DNA from: Bacteroidota bacterium
Lineage (GTDB): Bacteria > Bacteroidota > Ignavibacteria > UBA10030 > SZUA-254
Direction of reading: 5' to 3'
Length of the DNA stretch: 18,779 nucleotides
NCBI GenBank assembly: GCA_004322375.1
Contig: SCUC01000025.1
Coordinates: 1-18,779, forward strand
A model generated the notes under the pieces. That model did no database searches and had not been told where the DNA came from. It saw nothing but the letters and a program-made list of their open reading frames with translations. The translations under genes were made by a program, and so were the position numbers. This document shows, piece after piece, positions 1 through 8,716 of this stretch (positions are counted from its first letter, which is position 1; every line of letters begins with the position of its first letter).

Positions 1-2
1 CG

Positions 3-830
3 TCGCGAATGAAACGGGCTGCGAACGTCCGCGATGACATCGCCCCTGAGCTCGTTCGCGACGCGCAGGAAAAATCCAAAGCGATGATACGCGCCGGCAA
101 CGACTCGCGGCCATTCCTCGATTATATTCTCAAAAACATCGCAGAAGCCGGTTACCGGAATGTTGTTATCGTTGTGGGAACGCAAGATGATTCGATCAAG
201 AGCTATTATGAATGCGGGCGCGGTTCTGAAGAGTTTTCATCGTTAAACATTTCGTATGTAATCCAGCAAATCCCTGCCGGACGAACAAAGCCGTTAGGCA
301 CTGCCGACGCGCTCTTGCTCGCTCTTCAATCGAAACCTGAATGGAAGGGAGAATCGTTCACGGTGTGCAATAGCGATAATCTCTACTCGGTAGCTGCTTT
401 GCGTTCATTGATGAAAGATTCTCATGCGAATGCCCTAATTGATTACGACCGCTCCGCGCTTTTGTTTGAACAGGAACGTATCGTTCAGTTTGCAGTGATT
501 AAAAAAGATGAGCAGGGATTCCTGACAGACCTTATCGAAAAGCCTCTCCCCGAAGAAATTGCCCTGGCAATTGACTCATCGGGAAGAATTGGAGTGAGCA
601 TGAATCTCTTCCGGCTCTCGTACGACATGATTTATCCTTTTCTTGAGCAACTGCCGCTTCACCCGGTACGGCAGGAGAAGGAGCTTCCCGTTGCAGTGAA
701 GTTGATGGCGGAACAATGTCCGAAAAGCGTGTGGACAATACCGCGTTCGGAACACGTTATTGATTTAACCAATCAAGCGGATATCCCCGTTGTGAGAGAG
801 TACTTGAAGAGAGAGTTCCCGGAGTTTTAG
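3..830 (+). CDS. Sugar-nucleotidyltransferase-like protein, 5' end cut by window edge
   Basis: Probably a cytoplasmic NTP-transferase that joins a sugar-1-phosphate to a nucleotide. The reading frame is open to the left edge, and the codons just before the ATG at 9 encode Ser-Arg. This gives SRMKRA, which resembles the end of the family's N-terminal G-x-G-S-R-M/L nucleotide-binding loop. The ATG at 9 is therefore very probably an internal Met and the true start lies outside the window. Further family features are RPFLDYIL near residue 37, the base-binding GTADALL near residue 97, and NSDNLYS near residue 120, whose Asp would bind metal. The C-terminal third (LPVAVKLMAE) resembles nucleotidyltransferases that lack a left-handed beta-helix acyltransferase domain. 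It lies 55 bp upstream of the GH20 gene on the same strand, so a sugar-salvage role is plausible. The sugar and nucleotide cannot be read from the sequence. Confidence 0.8.
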   Translation, partial: SRMKRAANVRDDIAPELVRDAQEKSKAMIRAGNDSRPFLDYILKNIAEAGYRNVVIVVGTQDDSIKSYYECGRGSEEFSSLNISYVIQQIPAGRTKPLGTADALLLALQSKPEWKGESFTVCNSDNLYSVAALRSLMKDSHANALIDYDRSALLFEQERIVQFAVIKKDEQGFLTDLIEKPLPEEIALAIDSSGRIGVSMNLFRLSYDMIYPFLEQLPLHPVRQEKELPVAVKLMAEQCPKSVWTIPRSEHVIDLTNQADIPVVREYLKREFPEF

Positions 831-834
831 GCAA

Positions 835-865
835 GGTCATAGGTGATAGGTAATAGGTTAATAGG
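835..865 (+). repeat. Short tandem ATAGGT-type repeat
   Basis: The gap between the nucleotidyltransferase and GH20 genes holds about four imperfect copies of an ATAGGT/AATAGG unit (835-865). It is low-complexity DNA of the same general kind as the repeats at 5315-5349 and 16641-16678. No terminator hairpin or clear promoter is visible in the 55-bp gap, so the two genes may be co-transcribed. Confidence 0.5.
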
Positions 866-885
866 CTTACAGAGTAAAATATATT

Positions 886-3243
886 ATGAATTTTAATATT
901 TCAATCACACGGTGGAGCATGTTGATTCTCACGGTGTTCGTGTGGTCTCAGGGGATGTCAGCGCAAACGGCGGAAGCATCGAGGTACAATATTATTCCGA
1001 AGCCTGCGCGTATCGAAACGGCAAAGGGGACGTTTATTTTTAGTCCTAAAACAGTGGCGCGATACTTAATTGCTGATGAAAAGAATGTACAATCCGCGTT
1101 GACGCTTCTGGAGGAGATAACTGGAATACCGATGAAGTTGGCGAGCAAGGAACAATCACCTGATGCAAACACAATCTCGTTTGCGCCAACAACGGATGAA
1201 CGATTAGGCGACGAGGGGTATATGCTCGAGGTGACTCCGGAGGAAATAACCATTCAGGCAGGGAAGCCTGCAGGCTGGTTTTATGCCGTACAGACATTAT
1301 TACAATTATTGCCTGCGGAGGTTTATTCTAAGAAAGAGAAAAGCCCGTGGAGAAATCATTGGGAATTTCCGTGTGTCTCAATCGTTGACACGCCGAGATT
1401 TCGATGGAGGGGAATGCATCTCGACGTCAGCCGTCATTTCTTTCCGGTGAACGATATTTACACTTATCTCGATATGCTTGCCATGCACAAGCTCAACGTG
1501 TTTCACTGGCATCTTACCGACGATCAGGGATGGAGAATTGAAATCAAAAAATATCCAAGGCTGACAGAAATAGGAGCGTGGCGCGTTGACCGTGAGAACC
1601 AACATTGGAATTCCCGCGAGCCGCAGCGGGCAGGCGAAAAAGCTACATACGGAGGATATTATACTCAGGAAGAAATCAAACGTGTGGTGAAGTACGCCGC
1701 AGACCACAACATTACTATAGTTCCCGAAATTGAAATGCCTGCCCATACGACGGCAGCGCTGGCGGCGTACCCGCAGTTTTCCTGCACGGGAGGTCCGTTC
1801 ACGGTGCCGCCGGGCGGCGTATGGCCCATCACCGATATTTATTGCGCGGGTAATGATAGCACGTTTTATTTTTTACAAGATGTATTGGCAGAGGTGATGG
1901 AGTTATTCCCCGGTCAATTTATTCATGTCGGTGGAGATGAAGCCGATAAGAAAGAGTGGAAAGCCTGTCCAAAATGCCGGGCAAGAATCAAGCAGGAAGG
2001 ATTGAAGGATGAAACAGAACTTCAAAGCTATTTTATCAAGCGTATAGAACGATTCATCACCTCTCACGGAAGACGGCTTATCGGGTGGGATGAAATTTTA
2101 GAGGGTGGATTAGCGCCGGAAGCGACAGTGATGTCGTGGCGGGGAGAAGCGGGTGGCATTGCTGCCGCAAGGCAAAACCATGACGTGGTAATGACACCCG
2201 GCTCACATTGCTATTTCGACTATTACCAGGGGCTACCGGATATGGAACCGCTTGCTATCGGAGGCTATACGCCTCTTAGCAAAGTTTATTCTTATGAACC
2301 GGTTCCTGAGAGCCTGTCGGCTGAAGAAGCGAGGCATGTGCTTGGCGCGCAAGCAAATCTCTGGACCGAATATAATCCTGTGTTTGAACATGCTCAGTAT
2401 ATGACGCTGCCACGAATGGCTGCGATGGCAGAGGTGTTATGGTCTCCCAAAGAGAGAAGAGTATGGGACGATTTTTCGAGGCGAGTTGAATTGCAATTAA
2501 TGAGATATGAGGAAGCCGGGTACAATTATTCAAAGAGCGCGTATTCGGTCTCTGTTACTGTAATGCCGGATACTATCTCAAAGAGAGTAACAGTTTCAAT
2601 GGGGACGGAGATGACAACTCCGGTTATCCGATATACTCTCGATGGGACAGAACCGAAGAACTCCTCGCAACGTTATGAGCAGCCATTTACAATTGATAAA
2701 ACCTGTGTTATTCGGGCGGGCGCTTTTGTGGAAAGAAATCTTCGAGGCAACATCGGTGAGCGCAAGGTATTGTTTCATAAAGCAATCCTAGCTGATGTGA
2801 AGCTGACGTATCCGTTTGAACGTTACGGAACGAACAGAACCTTAACAGACGGTCTTCGCGGCACCCTATCGTTTAATGACGGGAACTGGCAAGGATATCA
2901 TCAAAACGATGTTGAGGCGGTTATTGATTTAGGGAAATCAACAACCATTTCGAGCATAACGACAACCTTTCTCCAGAATACAGCTTCATGGATTTTCTTT
3001 CCCGTGTCGGTCGAGTATTCGGTTGGAAACGATATTTCAACGTTTGTCGCGGCAGGAAGTCAAGATATTCCGGTAGCAGGGAAGGATGAAGCAACCAGCA
3101 TAAAGGAAATACAACAGGATACCATCAATATGACAGGAAGGTTCCTCCGCATCCGCGCAAAAAATGTGGGTGTTTGCCCCGAATGGCATCCCGGCAGAGG
3201 AGAAAAGGCATGGTTGTTTATTGATGAAATTGTGGTGGAGTAA
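886..3243 (+). CDS. Secreted GH20 beta-N-acetylhexosaminidase
   Basis: Hydrolyses terminal beta-linked GlcNAc or GalNAc from glycans, probably in the periplasm or at the surface. Residues 1 to about 26 look like a Sec signal peptide (a hydrophobic stretch ending in MSAQ). A GH20 N-terminal domain (to about 165) is followed by the catalytic barrel (about 170-520). Visible barrel motifs are RGMHLDVSRHFFPV, FHWHLTDDQGWRIEIKKYP, VPEIEMPAHT and HVGGDEADK. D351-E352 is the catalytic pair for substrate-assisted hydrolysis, followed by GWDEILEGG and the aromatic NLWTE. Near residues 575-630, RYTLDGTEP marks a chitobiase C-terminal domain. The last roughly 150 residues look like a discoidin/F5-8-type carbohydrate-binding domain. 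At 785 residues it is typical of multidomain Bacteroidota-type enzymes. No ribosome binding site is obvious before the ATG. The GH27 gene follows after 27 bp. Confidence 0.95.
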   Translation: MNFNISITRWSMLILTVFVWSQGMSAQTAEASRYNIIPKPARIETAKGTFIFSPKTVARYLIADEKNVQSALTLLEEITGIPMKLASKEQSPDANTISFAPTTDERLGDEGYMLEVTPEEITIQAGKPAGWFYAVQTLLQLLPAEVYSKKEKSPWRNHWEFPCVSIVDTPRFRWRGMHLDVSRHFFPVNDIYTYLDMLAMHKLNVFHWHLTDDQGWRIEIKKYPRLTEIGAWRVDRENQHWNSREPQRAGEKATYGGYYTQEEIKRVVKYAADHNITIVPEIEMPAHTTAALAAYPQFSCTGGPFTVPPGGVWPITDIYCAGNDSTFYFLQDVLAEVMELFPGQFIHVGGDEADKKEWKACPKCRARIKQEGLKDETELQSYFIKRIERFITSHGRRLIGWDEILEGGLAPEATVMSWRGEAGGIAAARQNHDVVMTPGSHCYFDYYQGLPDMEPLAIGGYTPLSKVYSYEPVPESLSAEEARHVLGAQANLWTEYNPVFEHAQYMTLPRMAAMAEVLWSPKERRVWDDFSRRVELQLMRYEEAGYNYSKSAYSVSVTVMPDTISKRVTVSMGTEMTTPVIRYTLDGTEPKNSSQRYEQPFTIDKTCVIRAGAFVERNLRGNIGERKVLFHKAILADVKLTYPFERYGTNRTLTDGLRGTLSFNDGNWQGYHQNDVEAVIDLGKSTTISSITTTFLQNTASWIFFPVSVEYSVGNDISTFVAAGSQDIPVAGKDEATSIKEIQQDTINMTGRFLRIRAKNVGVCPEWHPGRGEKAWLFIDEIVVE

Positions 3244-3257
3244 AATGTTTCACAAAC

Positions 3258-3263
3258 AAAGGA
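3258..3263 (+). promoter_or_regulatory. Ribosome binding site of the GH27 gene
   Basis: AAAGGA lies 7 nt before the ATG at 3271, within the 27-bp gap after the GH20 stop codon. It is one of the few recognisable Shine-Dalgarno-like sites in the window. It supports this start and suggests translation from a shared GH20-GH27 message. Confidence 0.5.
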
Positions 3264-3270
3264 TGATCCT

Positions 3271-5286
3271 ATGAAAAACGTCGTTTATGTCATCATGTTT
3301 CTGTTATTCTTCTCATCAGTTCTTTTCTCCCAAACCATCTGGCTGGATGAAATTGACCTTTCAGCAATTGAATCCGGTTGGGGTTCACCTCACGCGAATA
3401 AATCTATCGAAGATAACCCGCTAACCATAGCGGGCAAAACGTTTGAGAGAGGAATCGGGACTCATGCCGTTAGCACGCTCCTTCTCAAGCTGGATGGAAA
3501 AGGAAAAAGCTTCTCCGCTTTTGTGGGAGTGGATGGCGAGACCAAAAGCGAAAAAGCGAGCATCGAGTTTTTTGTTCTTGGCGATAAGAACGTTCTCTGG
3601 CAAAGCGGCGTTCTGAAAATCAATGATGAAGCTAAGAAAATTGAATTGGATATTACCGGAATTAAGCAGCTTGGTCTGCTTGTTACCGGGTCAACAGATG
3701 GTATAGATTATGACCATGCCGATTGGTGTGATGCGGAAATAGAATTGATTGAAAACGTGCCTCTTTCCAATCTTGTCACGAAACGCGGGATTGAGCCATA
3801 CATTCTTACCCCTAAGCCATCGGACAACCCGAAAATAAATAGCGCGAAGGTGTTTGGCGTTCGTCCGGGAAATCCTTTTCTCTATACTATTGCCGCGACG
3901 GGGAAACGACCGATGAGTTTCGGAGCAGACAACTTGCCCGATGGGCTAACGATAGATAAAACTACAGGGCAAATTACCGGAAAAGTAGAACAACGGGGCG
4001 ACTATACCGTCACACTGACTGCTGAAAATGAGTTTGGTCACGCGGAACGGGAATTGCTAATCAGCGTTGGGGATAAGATCGCACTAACACCACCGATGGG
4101 ATGGAATAGCTGGAATTGCTGGGCGTGCGCTGTTGACGATGCGAAGGTTCGCGCCTCTGCCGATGCGATGGTTTCTTCCGGGCTTGTCAATCATGGGTGG
4201 ACGTACGTCAACATTGACGATTGCTGGGAAATTAAGCCGGACGCTCCCGAGCCGGAACTTCAAGGCGAAGCACGTGACAAGGATGGATTGATCAACACGA
4301 ATAAAAAATTTCCAGATATGAAAGCGCTGAGTGATTATGTTCACAGCAAAGGTTTGAAGCTGGGAATTTACTCAGGACCGGGACCGCTAACGTGTGCAGG
4401 ATTCACGGCAAGCTACAAGTACGAGGAGCAGGACGCAAAACAATATGCAGCGTGGGGAATTGATTATTTGAAATACGATTGGTGCTCATACAATGAAATT
4501 GCAAAAGATAGGAGCCTCCCCGAATTAAAGAAACCATACTCAGTGATGCGCGGAGCTCTGGATAAGGTTCCGCGCGACATCGTTTATAGTCTGTGCCAGT
4601 ACGGGATGGGCAATGTGTGGGAATGGGGCGCGGAAGTCGGCGGGAATTGCTGGCGAACGACCGGAGATATTACGGATACGTGGGCAAGCATGTCGCGCAT
4701 CGGGTTCAATCAAGCTGGACACGAGGCGTATGCCAAGCCGGGCAACTGGAACGACCCCGATATGCTTGTGGTAGGATTAGTTGGCTGGGGACCGCAGCTC
4801 CATCCTTCGCGGCTCACGCCGGACGAACAATACACGCACATCAGCTTGTGGAGCTTGCTGGCTTCGCCGTTGCTTATCGGTTGTGACTTGAGCAGGATGG
4901 ATGACTTCACGCTCAACCTGCTCACGAATGACGAGGTCATTGAAATCAATCAAGACCCTCTCGGCAAGCAGGCAAGCAGAATTTACGAGCAGGATGGCAA
5001 GCAAATCTGGGTGAAGGAACTCGAAGACGGCTCGAAAGCTGTCGGATTATTTTATGTGGATACGCGTGAACGGAAATCGCCGCCCGATTATTTTGATTGG
5101 GAAAAGAAGGATAAAACAACAATTACCTTGAACGCTGCCGATATTGGAATCACCGGCAAGTTTAGCGTGCGGGATGTTTGGAGGCAAAAGGATATTGGCG
5201 TGTTTGAGAATTCTTTTCAAACTGAAGCGCCGTACCACGGTGTAGCCTTGCTGAGGGTTGCGGGTGTAAAGGAGAAGATGGATTGA
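3271..5286 (+). CDS. Secreted NPCBM-GH27 alpha-galactosidase-like enzyme
   Basis: Expected to remove terminal alpha-galactose (or alpha-GalNAc or beta-arabinopyranose, also known in GH27) from glycans outside the cytoplasm. Residues 1-20 are a Sec signal peptide ending FSSVLFS before Q21. Residues about 22-160 are an NPCBM carbohydrate-binding domain (RGIGTHAVS, VGVDGE). Residues about 190-267 resemble a putative Ig (He_PIG) domain (LPDGLTIDKTTGQITG). The GH27 barrel starts at TPPMGWNSWNCW. D403 in YLKYDWC is the expected nucleophile and D466 in WRTTGDI the acid/base. NWNDPDMLVVG and ASPLLIGCDL are further family signatures. A beta-sandwich ends the 671-residue protein. It lies directly downstream of GH20, probably in one operon. 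Extracellular glycoprotein or plant galactan substrates are equally possible from sequence alone. Confidence 0.93.
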   Translation: MKNVVYVIMFLLFFSSVLFSQTIWLDEIDLSAIESGWGSPHANKSIEDNPLTIAGKTFERGIGTHAVSTLLLKLDGKGKSFSAFVGVDGETKSEKASIEFFVLGDKNVLWQSGVLKINDEAKKIELDITGIKQLGLLVTGSTDGIDYDHADWCDAEIELIENVPLSNLVTKRGIEPYILTPKPSDNPKINSAKVFGVRPGNPFLYTIAATGKRPMSFGADNLPDGLTIDKTTGQITGKVEQRGDYTVTLTAENEFGHAERELLISVGDKIALTPPMGWNSWNCWACAVDDAKVRASADAMVSSGLVNHGWTYVNIDDCWEIKPDAPEPELQGEARDKDGLINTNKKFPDMKALSDYVHSKGLKLGIYSGPGPLTCAGFTASYKYEEQDAKQYAAWGIDYLKYDWCSYNEIAKDRSLPELKKPYSVMRGALDKVPRDIVYSLCQYGMGNVWEWGAEVGGNCWRTTGDITDTWASMSRIGFNQAGHEAYAKPGNWNDPDMLVVGLVGWGPQLHPSRLTPDEQYTHISLWSLLASPLLIGCDLSRMDDFTLNLLTNDEVIEINQDPLGKQASRIYEQDGKQIWVKELEDGSKAVGLFYVDTRERKSPPDYFDWEKKDKTTITLNAADIGITGKFSVRDVWRQKDIGVFENSFQTEAPYHGVALLRVAGVKEKMD

Positions 5287-5314
5287 ATTTGGTGAATTGC
5301 CAATAGCTACTTGT

Positions 5315-5349
5315 TAATCTAAAATCTAATTCTAATATCTAAAATTTAA
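5315..5349 (+). repeat. AT-rich TCTAAAAT-type intergenic repeat
   Basis: The 65-bp gap between GH27 and proline dehydrogenase contains consecutive imperfect units (AATCTAAAATCT, AATTCT, AATATCTAAAATTT). The same unit recurs in both orientations just after proline dehydrogenase (6280-6356), so the gene is bracketed by one repeat family. The repeat ends only 2 bp before the start codon and may serve as the AT-rich leader of that gene. Confidence 0.6.
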
Positions 5350-5351
5350 CG

Positions 5352-6287
5352 ATGAGTCTTTCGCGCACAGCCCTTCTCTGGGTTTCACAAAATCAAACAC
5401 TACGGCAGACGTTGCCCAAGTATAAATTTATCCGCCGGGCTGTCTCAAAATTTATGCCGGGGGAAGAGCTTGATGATGCCCTGAACGCTGCTGAGCAATT
5501 GAAAGCACAAGCGGTGAATACCATCGTTACTCATCTAGGAGAGAATATCGCGGAAGAAGCGGAAGCAAAGCGCGTTGCTGAGCATTATTGTGATACGTTG
5601 AAGCAAATTTCGGAACGAACAATTGACACGTATGTTTCCGTTAAGCTCACTCAATTGGGACTGGATTTGAGCGAGCAATTGTGCATGAATACCCTATCAA
5701 GAATAGTCGGAGATGCGAAATTATACGGCAACATGGTATGGATTGATATTGAGCAAAGCCAGTATGTTGATAGAACTCTTGCAGTCTTTAAGAATATCAA
5801 GCAAAGCTATTCCAACGTCGGGATTTGCTTGCAATCCTACCTTTACAGAACGGAAAACGATTTGAAAGAGCTGCTTCCCCTTTCACCTGCGATTCGGCTA
5901 GTCAAGGGCGCGTATAAAGAACCCGCGACACTCGCATTTCCCAGGAAAGTGGATAATGATGCTAATTATTTCAAGCTTTCAAAAATCATGCTTGAAAATG
6001 TTAGAACAAACGGTGTGTATGCCGGCATTGCTACTCACGACACGATATTACATAAACGGATTATTGAAGAAGCAGATCGGTTACAATTAGAGAAAACCGA
6101 TTTTGAATTTCAGATGCTGTATGGAATTAACATGGAAGAGCAACTGAGGTTGGCAAGAGAAGGATATAAGGTTCGGGACCTTATCAGCTACGGCACGTTC
6201 TGGTTTCCCTGGTATGTGCGCAGACTTGCAGAACGACCCGCGAACGTGTGGTTTGTGGTGAAAAACATGTTCAATTTTAGAATTTAG
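5352..6287 (+). CDS. Proline dehydrogenase (monofunctional)
   Basis: FAD enzyme that oxidises L-proline to 1-pyrroline-5-carboxylate, the first step of proline catabolism, usually passing electrons to the respiratory quinone pool. At 311 residues it matches the short PutA-like barrel without a fused P5C dehydrogenase. Motifs in order are FMPGEE (34-39), VTHLGENI (59-66), VSVKLTQLGLD (95-105), QSYLYRTENDL (161-171), RLVKGAYKEP (182-191), ATHD (227-230) and FEFQMLYGI (251-259). The substrate-binding helix is FWFPWYVRRLAERPAN (283-298), with the Y-x-x-R-R-L-A-E-R-P signature. The usual DME near residue 131 reads DIE, a conservative change. The cognate P5C dehydrogenase is not in the window. Its place between glycoside hydrolases is unusual, and the flanking repeats hint that it may be a separately inserted cassette. 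Confidence 0.92.
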   Translation: MSLSRTALLWVSQNQTLRQTLPKYKFIRRAVSKFMPGEELDDALNAAEQLKAQAVNTIVTHLGENIAEEAEAKRVAEHYCDTLKQISERTIDTYVSVKLTQLGLDLSEQLCMNTLSRIVGDAKLYGNMVWIDIEQSQYVDRTLAVFKNIKQSYSNVGICLQSYLYRTENDLKELLPLSPAIRLVKGAYKEPATLAFPRKVDNDANYFKLSKIMLENVRTNGVYAGIATHDTILHKRIIEEADRLQLEKTDFEFQMLYGINMEEQLRLAREGYKVRDLISYGTFWFPWYVRRLAERPANVWFVVKNMFNFRI

Positions 6288-6356
6288 ATTTTGGATTTTA
6301 TATTGATATTCAAACGATACTCCAATCTAAAATCGAAATTCCAAAATCTAAAATTC
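6280..6356. terminator. Candidate bidirectional terminator hairpin between convergent genes
   Basis: GAATTTAGATTTTGG (6280-6294) pairs with CCAAAATCTAAAATTC (6341-6356) with one bulged A, closing a 46-nt loop that contains further partly complementary TCTAAAAT-type sequence. The TAG of proline dehydrogenase (6285-6287) and the TAG of the minus-strand NagB-like gene (6348-6350) both lie inside the arms. The arms are AT-rich, not GC-rich, so this is not a classical intrinsic terminator. The position between two convergent genes favours a two-way stop. Confidence 0.5.
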
Positions 6357-8708
6357 TTTGGCTTCTGTTCTTTTTTTCAACTCTCGTACTTTCCCGAAGA
6401 ATTCTTCAAGCTCCATTTCCTTCAAAAAAATAAACCCTCTCGCGGCGCGCAGGCGTGGGTGAGAGTTCCTTAAAAAGAAATCATTACCGAGGCAGGTTTT
6501 TAACATCTCATATTGCTCGACCTGTATTTTCTGGGCAAGCTCTGAAAATGGTCCATCATGCTCGTAGCTGGGAAACGACGCTGCCCGCTGCGAGCCAAAG
6601 CAGTTCATAAAAGCCGTGTGCAGCATGGAAAGTGAGTTCAGTGAAACAGGCACGAACAAATTCGCTTCCGCCGGCTTGAAGCGATACCAGACATTCCTGT
6701 ATCCCCATATACGGACGCCTTTTGTTGTATCGTGTTCACGATACATTTTTAGAGCGCCTGCAACCGCTTGCAATGCTTTATAGTGCGTGTCGGGTCCGCT
6801 TCCCTCCGGGTCGAACGCGACGCTGACGACGTCAGGTTGGATTTCCTTCATGTACTCAAAAATCGGCAGGGCGTCGCGATGTATTTCCGGTTCAGCGGTA
6901 AAAATATCTCCCGTGTAAAAGCCAAGGCGTAAAGGACGAATTGACGATGTTTCGATGCCGAAATACGCCCATAACAATTCGACTTCAAATTCGCGAAATG
7001 TTCCTTTTAACGTTTGAATGTCCTGCGGGTCTTTTGCGCCGGGATACTGAGCATTGAAGTAGTCGCGTAGCTGGAGAATGCGGGAAGGGAGCGTTGCGTT
7101 ATCGTTAATATGATATACTTCAACGAGGTTTCTGAGAAGCCGGTATGCTTCTGCGCGACGAATCCGCTCCTCGTTTTTTGATGCGATCCCATCGAGATAA
7201 AGATACACATCCGCCATTCTTCCCGTGATATTGTCCGGTTTGAAATATCCTTCAATGAATTGAAATTGCATCTCGCGGTCATTAATGTACGTTTCTAACG
7301 CGACAAGCGTTGATACCACGTACGCGTTTGTGACTGCCGTAAAACCCGACGTGAGATTCGCGAAATAATGGAGATTAGTCGCATCCCGAACCAGATGATA
7401 CAGATGAGCAAGGTAACCGAGCATGATATCGTCATGGTGAGGCTCGGTGTGCAGAAAGGTTGTGCCGGAAACATGCTGCAATCCTTTTTCAATCTTTGCG
7501 ATGATGCGGTGATGCGCATTCAGGGCAATTTCTGTACCCTGTGTTCCGGTTTTTGATATGAGCAGAGAAGTAAAATTATCTGATGAAAAATCTTCCAACG
7601 TTAATGAGAGAAGAGGCTTGCGTAATCTCAAGGAGAGGGTAATTATCGCCTCATCCATCAGTTCATCGCTATAGGATTGCGAGGAAGAAACATCGTAATA
7701 TTTTCTTTCAACCAGTTCTGATGCAGCTCCACCCGTCAGGTAAAAACGCGCATGTTCCAGCTCTTGTAGAACGGAAGCGGGATATTGAGGATTTTTTTCA
7801 CGCTGTATCGCATGAGCAACGACGTTCGCTTTTGCGTCTCCCGATGCCATGATGATTGCCGTGCATGTCGGGTTATATGTTATCGTTGAGAGACCAATCG
7901 TAATAACGAGGTGATTGCGCGAAATTTCCATGCCGCCGAGATCGGTTGCAGCAGCAGCCTGAGTTTCGTAATTCGTTCCTGTTAGACGTGTTACCGAGTA
8001 AAAGCTTGAGCCGCGAACATTGAACGCGATATGCCCATCGGGACCGATTCCTCCAAGGAAGAAGCCGATACCGCCCATCTCGCGAATGGCTGCTTCATAT
8101 TCCATACAAAATTCGTCCACCCGGTTGATGACGTTTTTTTGTAGCCGTTCAAGCTCGCTTGTGGTTTTTCTGATACGGAGGGTGAGGTCAACAAGATTTT
8201 CCGGGAAGACCTCTTTCATTGTCATCCCGGGAGGAAGCCCCAGCGAAGTTGTATCTATCAGTCGCGCCTTTTCCAGCGAAAGCCCGAATCCTTCGATATA
8301 CATTTCGTTCACATAATGATAAAAGCTATTATGTTGAGAGCTATTTATAGGATAAAATTCATCAATCTGAACGAATGAGAGTGAGCGCATCTCCGGTTTT
8401 TGAGATGGATTGATTCCATAGACATCCAACATCTGTTGAGTTTCTTTGGTCTTCCACGCGGAAAGAATATGACGCACCCACTTGATAAAATGTTCAGGTG
8501 TTTTTCCCGTCGGCAATGAAATAACCCCTCCTGGATTTTTTTGTGCCCACTCGATAAAGCGAAGCGCTGTCAGCCTTCCGAGCAAGGGAAAATTTTCTAC
8601 TTCAATGACATTAATTTTTTCTGCCGGGGGATATAATGAAGCATGCTTGCTTCGAGAAAGCTCATAGGTTTCGACTGAGGAGGAGGCGTTATATACTTTA
8701 GGAGTCAT
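6348..8708 (-). CDS. NagB-like / PIG-L (LmbE) fusion, putative glucosamine-6-phosphate deaminase
   Basis: The N-terminal half (about residues 30-335 of 786) is a NagB/6-phosphogluconolactonase fold: LPTGKTPEHFIKW (sugar-phosphate loop), QIDEFYPI (115-122) and GGIGPDGHIAFN (219-230). D224 and H226 align with D141 and H143 of E. coli NagB. The Glu that follows FN in E. coli (E148) is Val231 here. The C-terminal half resembles PIG-L/LmbE zinc deacetylases: EPHHDDIMLG (422-431) aligns with A-H-P-D-D-E, and FDPEGSGPDTHYKAL (632-646) supplies a further His. The fusion could combine de-N-acetylation of an amino sugar with deamination or isomerisation of its phosphate in the cytoplasm. The start at 8708 is chosen because the alternative ATG at 8765 would place the 8717-8803 palindrome in coding sequence, and that 19-residue extension shows no family motif. 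It lies 85 bp downstream of cutC. Confidence 0.78.
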   Translation of the reverse strand: MTPKVYNASSSVETYELSRSKHASLYPPAEKINVIEVENFPLLGRLTALRFIEWAQKNPGGVISLPTGKTPEHFIKWVRHILSAWKTKETQQMLDVYGINPSQKPEMRSLSFVQIDEFYPINSSQHNSFYHYVNEMYIEGFGLSLEKARLIDTTSLGLPPGMTMKEVFPENLVDLTLRIRKTTSELERLQKNVINRVDEFCMEYEAAIREMGGIGFFLGGIGPDGHIAFNVRGSSFYSVTRLTGTNYETQAAAATDLGGMEISRNHLVITIGLSTITYNPTCTAIIMASGDAKANVVAHAIQREKNPQYPASVLQELEHARFYLTGGAASELVERKYYDVSSSQSYSDELMDEAIITLSLRLRKPLLSLTLEDFSSDNFTSLLISKTGTQGTEIALNAHHRIIAKIEKGLQHVSGTTFLHTEPHHDDIMLGYLAHLYHLVRDATNLHYFANLTSGFTAVTNAYVVSTLVALETYINDREMQFQFIEGYFKPDNITGRMADVYLYLDGIASKNEERIRRAEAYRLLRNLVEVYHINDNATLPSRILQLRDYFNAQYPGAKDPQDIQTLKGTFREFEVELLWAYFGIETSSIRPLRLGFYTGDIFTAEPEIHRDALPIFEYMKEIQPDVVSVAFDPEGSGPDTHYKALQAVAGALKMYREHDTTKGVRIWGYRNVWYRFKPAEANLFVPVSLNSLSMLHTAFMNCFGSQRAASFPSYEHDGPFSELAQKIQVEQYEMLKTCLGNDFFLRNSHPRLRAARGFIFLKEMELEEFFGKVRELKKRTEAKEF

Positions 8709-8716
8709 AAAATTAA

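Noticed and set aside
9..11. ATG at 9 as the start of the nucleotidyltransferase gene
   Set aside because: The upstream codons in frame encode Ser-Arg and complete the typical S-R-M-K-R loop, and the frame is open to the window edge, so this Met is internal.
4593..4886. 97-residue plus-strand frame inside the GH27 gene
   Set aside because: It overlaps the catalytic core of GH27 in another frame, where the GH27 motifs are intact; it is a shadow frame without recognisable motifs.
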